Below are positions 59,092 to 64,000 of a stretch of DNA of 64,000 bases, in pieces. Below the pieces are notes generated by a model. The model was given only the letters and a program-made list of their open reading frames with translations, made no database searches and was not told the DNA's origin. The position numbers and the translations under genes were made by a program. The DNA lies in NCBI GenBank assembly GCA_963827705.1, contig CAWHBN010000013.1:310001-374000 (forward strand), given 5' to 3'. This stretch comes from JACDAN01 sp963827705 (lineage in GTDB: Bacteria > Actinomycetota > Thermoleophilia > Gaiellales > Gaiellaceae). Positions within the stretch are counted from its first letter, which is position 1, and each line of letters opens with the position of its first letter.

Positions 59092-62016
59092 ATGGGGCTG
59101 ACGCTGCTCGCCGGGCCGGCGAACGCGGGCAAGGTCGAGTTGCTTCTCGATCGGTACCTGGCCGCGCTCGACCAGGACCCGGTCCTCATCGTGCCGAACC
59201 GCCCGGACGTCGACTGGGCCGAGCGGGAGCTCCTGCGCCGCTCGCCGGCGCTTCTCGGCGGCTCGATCACGACGTTCGACGGCGTCTTCGAGCGCATCGC
59301 GGCCGGGGCCGCCGAGACGCGGCCGGTTGCCGCCGACGTCCAGCAGACGCTCGCGCTCAGGGCGGCCGTCACGACGACGCCGCTCAACGGGCTCGGGGAA
59401 TCGGCGCGCTCCGCGGGCTTCGCCGACGCGCTCCGCGACGCGATCGCCGAGGTCGAGTCCGGGCTTGTCGACCCCGACGAGCTCGAAGGCCCGCTCGCGC
59501 GCCTCTACGCCTCCTACCGCGAGCAGCTCGAGGGGCTGCGCCTCTGGGACCGCCACCAGCTCCGGGCGGCAGCTGCCCACCGCCTTGCAAACGAGCTCGA
59601 CGCGTGGGACGGGCATCCGATCTTCGCCTACGGCTTCGAAGATCTGACCGAAACGGAGTGGGCGCTCGTCCGTGCGCTCGCGGGGCGCTCCGAGGTCACG
59701 GTGTCGCTCCCGTACGAGCCGGGCCGGCCCGCGTTCGAGTGGCTGGGCGAGACCGCCACGGCGCTGGCGGGCCTCGCAGACGGCTCCCTCAGGGAGCTTG
59801 GTCCCCGCTATGCCGAGGTGGCGCACCCCGCGCTCGCCTACCTCGAGCGCGGCCTCTTCGGAAGTGCTGTCGACGACCCGCCCGCGCTCGAGGGAGCGAT
59901 CCGGTTCTTCGAGGGCGCCGGGACACGCGGTGCGCTCGAGCTCGTCGGCGAGGAGATCCTCCAGCTGCTTCGAGACGGCGCCGCGCCGGACCAGATCGGC
60001 GTCGTCGTCCCCTCGCACGAGCGGTGGCGCGCGCCGCTCGAGACCGCGTTCTCAACGCTCGGGATCCCGTACGCGGTCGACGCCCCGGCGCGCCTGCCCC
60101 AGACGCCGTTCGGCCAGGCGCTGCTGTCGCTGCTCCGGTTCGCCTGGTCGGGAGCCGACCGGCCGGAGCTGTTCCGCTACCTCCGGTCGCCCTACTCGGG
60201 CCTGCGCCGCGGGAGCGTCGACTTCGTGGAGGGGCGCCTCCGCGGGCGGGCGATCGAGGAGGCCGAGCGGGTCGAGGAGGAGCTGGAGGCCCTGCGCGAG
60301 GCCAGGCTGCCAGCGCTCGATGCCGTGCGCTCCGCCCGGTCTCCGGTCGAGGCCGTGCGGGAGCTCGCGGGCTCGATGATCCGCAACGCCTACGGCGTGG
60401 AGCAGCCGCCCGTTGGTGAGCCCTCACGGGACGACCTGCGCGCGTACGAAGGCTGCCGCCGGGTGCTCAAGGACCTCGAGGGCTGGGAGCGGATCGCGGC
60501 ACCGGTGTCCCGCGAGGACGTGCTGGCCGCCCTGGAGCGGGCGGCTGTCCGAGCCGCGGGGGCAACGGAAGCCGGCCGTGTTCCCGTACTCGACCTGACC
60601 CGGGCCAGGACGAGGCGCTTCGAGCACGTCTTCGTGATCGGCCTCGAGGAGGGAAGCCTTCCGCGCCGTGCGCCGGCGACGCCGTTTCTCGGCGACGACG
60701 AGCGGCGCCGGATCGGCGGCAGGCTTCGACGGGGCGACGCCGTTGCCCGCGATCGATACCTCTTCTACACGGCCTGCACGCGCCCGACCGAGCGCCTCTA
60801 TCTGGTCCGCGAGGCTGCCTCGGACGAGGGGAGCCCACGGGAGGCGAGCCCGTTCTGGGAGGAGGTCGTCGCCCTGTTCCCGGCGGAGGACGTCAACCGC
60901 TGGACGACCCGGCGGCCGCTGTCGGCCCTGACCTGGAGCCTGGAGGCGGCGCCGACGGAGCGCGAGCGGCTTCGCGCAGTCGCCGGGCTCTGGGCGGACG
61001 ACGCGCGCCGCGACGACGCGGAGGGGCTCGCAAGCGCCAACGGCTGGTCCAGGCGGCTGGAACGCGCCCGCCGCGCGTTCACCCGGAACACGCGCGTTAC
61101 TCATCCGCTCGTCCTTGCAGAGCTGCGCGCGCGCTCCGTCTTCAACGTCACGGAGCTGGAGCGCTTCGCCGACTGCTCCAGCGCGTGGTTCTTCGACCGC
61201 GTGATCGACCCGAAGACGATCGACCAGGAAGTCGATGCGCGGCTGCGCGGCTCGGTCGCGCACTCCGCGCTCTTCCGCTTCTTCAAGGGGCTGCCGAAGG
61301 AGCTCGGCACCGACCACGTCGTTCTCGAGCGGGTCGAGGACGCCGTCCGCTTCATGCGCAGCTGCCTCGACCAGGCGCTGGCCGGCGTTCGCGTGGAGAT
61401 GACCGAGCTGCAGCGGCGCGAGCTCCAGCAGACGCTCGCCCGCGATCTCGAGCGCCTGGTGCGCGCCGAGGCCGAGACGGAGCTGCCGCTCCAGCCGAGC
61501 AGGTTCGAGGTCGCCTTCGGCTCGGAGCGCTCGGTGCCGGAGCTCCAGCGCGGGCTCGAGCTCGGCGACGGCATCGTCCTCTCCGGGAAGATCGACCGGA
61601 TCGACGTCGACCCGTTCAGCGCCCGAGGGATCGTCCAGGACTACAAGTCGGGCAAGAGTGCCCCGTCCGCGCGTGACATCGACAAGGAGCTGCGGCTCCA
61701 GATCCCGCTGTACATGCTGGTGCTTCGCGACCTCGTGGGGATCGAGCCGCTCGGCGGGGTGTACCGGCCGCTGTCGGGAGACCGCGGCCCGCGAGGCCTG
61801 CTCCGGGCCGAGGCGAAGGACGATGCGCTCCCCGGGTTCGCGAAGGCGGACTATCTCGACGAGGAGGCCTTCTGGAAACAGGTCGAGGGGGCGAAGGAGA
61901 CGGCGCGGCGCTTCGCAGACCGGATCCGGGAGGGCGACGTCGTCCACGATCCCAAGGGCGGCGAGTGTCCCGCGTGGTGCGACCTCTGGACGATGTGCCG
62001 GGTGAGGCGCGCATGA
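59092..62016 (+). CDS. addB: AddB-like helicase-nuclease subunit (PD-(D/E)XK, Fe-S)
   Basis: 974 residues, partner of AddA in double-strand-break end resection. The N-terminal ATP-binding loop is degenerate (AGPANAGKVE, no Thr/Ser after Lys). The middle has the helicase-like block VPVLDLTRARTRRFEHVFVIGLEEGSLPRRAPATPFL. The C-terminal nuclease carries SGKIDRID and QDYKSGK, and four cysteines (Cys695 in ELERFADCSSAW; Cys959, Cys963 and Cys969 in ECPAWCDLWTMC) match the Fe-S staple of AddB/Dna2-type nucleases. It overlaps addA as ATGA. Confidence 0.9.
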   Translation: MGLTLLAGPANAGKVELLLDRYLAALDQDPVLIVPNRPDVDWAERELLRRSPALLGGSITTFDGVFERIAAGAAETRPVAADVQQTLALRAAVTTTPLNGLGESARSAGFADALRDAIAEVESGLVDPDELEGPLARLYASYREQLEGLRLWDRHQLRAAAAHRLANELDAWDGHPIFAYGFEDLTETEWALVRALAGRSEVTVSLPYEPGRPAFEWLGETATALAGLADGSLRELGPRYAEVAHPALAYLERGLFGSAVDDPPALEGAIRFFEGAGTRGALELVGEEILQLLRDGAAPDQIGVVVPSHERWRAPLETAFSTLGIPYAVDAPARLPQTPFGQALLSLLRFAWSGADRPELFRYLRSPYSGLRRGSVDFVEGRLRGRAIEEAERVEEELEALREARLPALDAVRSARSPVEAVRELAGSMIRNAYGVEQPPVGEPSRDDLRAYEGCRRVLKDLEGWERIAAPVSREDVLAALERAAVRAAGATEAGRVPVLDLTRARTRRFEHVFVIGLEEGSLPRRAPATPFLGDDERRRIGGRLRRGDAVARDRYLFYTACTRPTERLYLVREAASDEGSPREASPFWEEVVALFPAEDVNRWTTRRPLSALTWSLEAAPTERERLRAVAGLWADDARRDDAEGLASANGWSRRLERARRAFTRNTRVTHPLVLAELRARSVFNVTELERFADCSSAWFFDRVIDPKTIDQEVDARLRGSVAHSALFRFFKGLPKELGTDHVVLERVEDAVRFMRSCLDQALAGVRVEMTELQRRELQQTLARDLERLVRAEAETELPLQPSRFEVAFGSERSVPELQRGLELGDGIVLSGKIDRIDVDPFSARGIVQDYKSGKSAPSARDIDKELRLQIPLYMLVLRDLVGIEPLGGVYRPLSGDRGPRGLLRAEAKDDALPGFAKADYLDEEAFWKQVEGAKETARRFADRIREGDVVHDPKGGECPAWCDLWTMCRVRRA

Positions 62017-64000
62017 ACTGGACGCCGAACGACGAGCAGCGTGCGGCGATCGACGCCCGCGGACGGGTCTTCGTGTCGGCCGGCGCCGGGACCGGCAAGA
62101 CCGCTGTCCTCGTCGAGCGCTTCGTCGAGGCGGTGTGCGAGCGCGGGCTCGACGTGGAGTCGATCCTCGTCATCACCTACACCAAGCGGGCTGCCGGAGA
62201 GCTGCGGGCCCGGATCCGTGCCGAGCTGCGGCGCCGCGGCCGCGCGGACCTCGCTCGGAGCCTCGACGGCGCCTACATCTCGACGATCCACGGGTTCTGC
62301 AACCGGCTGCTGAAGGCGTCTCCGTTCGAAGCAGGTCTCGACCCACGGTTCCGCGAGTTGGACGACGCGCAGGCCTCGGTCCTCTCGAGCGAGGCCTTCG
62401 ACGAAGTGCTCGCTGCGTTCTGCAGCCCTGACGACGAGGAGCGCGCGCGACTCCTGACCACGTACGGCGCGCGCGGCTTGCGGCGGATGATCACCGGCAT
62501 CTACGAGACTCTCCGCTCGGCCGGCCGCGACCTCGTCCTCGAGCTCGGCGAGAGCCCGCCCATCGGCGAGCGGCTCGAGGAGCTACGCGAGGCCGCCCGC
62601 TGCCTCGTGGAGGACGGCTCTGCGACGGAGCTGCAGCGCGGAAGCGCGGCGGCGCTCCTCAACGCAGTGTCGGGCAAGCCGCGGGCCGACGACCTGCTCG
62701 ACCTGTCGGCTCATCGCGCTCGCGGCGAGCGGTCCGCCAGCTTCGAGGAGGCCAGGGTCGCCCTCGAGCAGGCGGCGCTCGACGAGCTCGCGATGCGGGA
62801 CCGGGATCTCCTCCAGCAGCTCCTGGACGGCTTCGCCGAGGCGTATGCGGCGGCGAAGCGCCGCGAGTCGGCCCTCGATTTCGAGGATCTCCAGCTCGCT
62901 GCACGGGCGCTTCTCCGCGACAACCCGGAGATCCGCGAGCGGGAGGCGCTGCGCTTCAAGGCGATCATGGTGGACGAGTTCCAGGACACCAATCGCCTCC
63001 AGTGCAATCTGATCGATCTCCTCGCCGGGGAGCCGGGCGAGCGCGACCTCTTCTTCGTCGGCGACGAGTTCCAGTCGATCTACGGCTTCCGCCATGCCGA
63101 CGTCTCCGTTTTTCGTGAGCGGCGCGAAGACGCGGGCGGCGGCCTGCCGCTCGTCCAGAACTACCGCTCCAGGCCGGAGGTGCTCGAGGCCGTCAACTAC
63201 CTGTTCCGAGGCGACTTCGGCGAGGGCTTCCAGACGCTGACCGCGTCCGGCGAGTTCCCGGACCCGGTCTTCGGGCATCCGGTCGAGCTGCTCGTCACCG
63301 ACAAGTCGACGTACTCCGGCACCGGCACGCACTGGCGCCGGGCGGAGGCGCGGCATGTCGCGGGCCGGGTGCGCGAGCTGATCGAGAGCGGCGCGGCCAC
63401 CGCCGGCGAGATCGTGCTGCTGTTTGCGGCCGGAACGGACGCGGAGTGGTACGAGCAAGAGCTCCGCGCGCTCGGGATTCCGACGTACCGCGCGACGGGC
63501 CGTGGCTACTTCGGCCAGCAGCAGGTCGTCGACCTTCTCAACTACCTCCGCCTGCTCCAGAACCGGTACGACGACCAGGCGCTCGTCTCCGTCCTCGCCT
63601 CGCCGTTCGTCGGCGTCTCGAACGACACGCTCTTCCTGCTTCGCCGGGCCGCAGGTCGCCGCCCGATCTTCACGGGGCTCGAGCGCTCCTGGCCCGAGGA
63701 GCTCAGCGCGGACGACGAGCGGCTGCTCCGCGCGTTCAAGCAGCGCTACGAGCGCCTGGCGGCCTCCTCGTCCAGGCTCTCGCTCGAGCGGCTCTGCGAG
63801 CAGATCCTCGTCGAGCACGACTACGACCTCGCGGTCCTCGCGCACTGGGACGGCCGCCGCCGGTACGCGAACCTCCGCAAGCTGGCCCGGCTGGCACGCG
63901 CCTACGAGGAGCTGCGCGGGCGTGACATCGAGGGCTTCCTCCGCTTCATGCGGGACCAGGAGGCGGTCGGGGCCAAGGAGCTCGAGGCCGTCGCGGAGGA
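62013..64000 (+). CDS. addA: AddA-like UvrD/Rep-family helicase (3' end outside window)
   Basis: The first 662 codons of a superfamily 1 helicase. Motifs: MNWTPNDEQRAAID (Q motif region), SAGAGTGKTAVLVERF (Walker A), VITYTKRAAGEL, ISTIHGFC, ALDFEDLQ, IMVDEFQDTNRLQ (Walker B), FVGDEFQSIYGFRHAD and LPLVQNYRSRPEVL. With AddB it forms the helicase-nuclease that processes DNA ends for RecA loading. Whether a C-terminal nuclease domain follows cannot be seen. Confidence 0.92.
   Translation, partial: MNWTPNDEQRAAIDARGRVFVSAGAGTGKTAVLVERFVEAVCERGLDVESILVITYTKRAAGELRARIRAELRRRGRADLARSLDGAYISTIHGFCNRLLKASPFEAGLDPRFRELDDAQASVLSSEAFDEVLAAFCSPDDEERARLLTTYGARGLRRMITGIYETLRSAGRDLVLELGESPPIGERLEELREAARCLVEDGSATELQRGSAAALLNAVSGKPRADDLLDLSAHRARGERSASFEEARVALEQAALDELAMRDRDLLQQLLDGFAEAYAAAKRRESALDFEDLQLAARALLRDNPEIREREALRFKAIMVDEFQDTNRLQCNLIDLLAGEPGERDLFFVGDEFQSIYGFRHADVSVFRERREDAGGGLPLVQNYRSRPEVLEAVNYLFRGDFGEGFQTLTASGEFPDPVFGHPVELLVTDKSTYSGTGTHWRRAEARHVAGRVRELIESGAATAGEIVLLFAAGTDAEWYEQELRALGIPTYRATGRGYFGQQQVVDLLNYLRLLQNRYDDQALVSVLASPFVGVSNDTLFLLRRAAGRRPIFTGLERSWPEELSADDERLLRAFKQRYERLAASSSRLSLERLCEQILVEHDYDLAVLAHWDGRRRYANLRKLARLARAYEELRGRDIEGFLRFMRDQEAVGAKELEAVAE

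Overview
The window is a high-GC bacterial chromosome segment. Gene content and order fit a deep-branching actinobacterium, possibly Thermoleophilia/Gaiellales. The reasons are the order eno-pyk-ftsB-DUF501, the order rsmD-coaD-yceD-rpmF-acpP-rnc-smc-ftsY followed by ffh-rpsP-khpA-rimM-trmD-lepB-rplS-rnhB-yraN-comM-dprA, a SpoIIE/GAF phosphatase, and many TAnnnT -10 boxes a few bases upstream of start codons. The taxon is an inference. No rRNA, tRNA, CRISPR array or transposase was recognised.

Layout. 1-8.0 kb: end of mfd, a SurA/PrsA-like lipoprotein, mazG, enolase, a GerMN lipoprotein, pyruvate kinase, ftsB, DUF501, small hypotheticals and a DNA-binding/receiver fusion. 8.0-16.5 kb: membrane proteins, a large GAF-SpoIIE phosphatase, a spermidine-synthase-like membrane protein, an L,D-transpeptidase, a thioredoxin/CcmH/CcdA cytochrome-c maturation set, DUF309 and a receiver-like protein. 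16.55-17.8 kb: a 7Fe-type ferredoxin gene split by a full-length intein with a LAGLIDADG-type endonuclease domain, the most notable feature here. 17.8-27.5 kb: two VOC proteins, a decayed flavoprotein, a two-component pair, a frameshifted radical SAM gene, a CorC-type protein, recG (frameshifted) and a beta-propeller lipoprotein. 27.5-36.7 kb: MarR, rsmD, coaD, a coiled-coil protein, a phosphoesterase, yceD, an ABC-F ATPase, rpmF, acpP, rnc and an unusually short smc. 36.7-41.5 kb: ftsY, dodecin with three small paralogous genes behind it, and a cyclase-AAA-TPR gene whose TPR half is broken by frameshifts. 41.5-50.1 kb: the SRP/ribosome/tRNA-modification cluster, with an orphan DNA methyltransferase between yraN and comM. 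50.1-59 kb: metabolism (flavin oxidoreductase, ornithine cyclodeaminase family, transhydrogenase, SDR, isocitrate dehydrogenase family) and topoisomerase IB. 59-64 kb: addB and the start of addA.

Two sequence-level patterns recur. First, at least twenty genes have a TAnnnT hexamer ending about 5-9 nt before the start codon, as expected of leaderless transcripts; in some cases the upstream TAG stop supplies the first three bases of the -10. Second, several essential genes (mazG, eno, recG, trmD) appear to start with CTG, often inside a CTGA stop/start overlap where other genes here use ATGA, GTGA or TTGA. Several reading frames (recG, ftsY, radical SAM, propeller, flavoprotein, cyclase-TPR) carry single-base shifts. 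Their number, and their presence in recG and ftsY, point at least partly to residual indel errors in the assembly.
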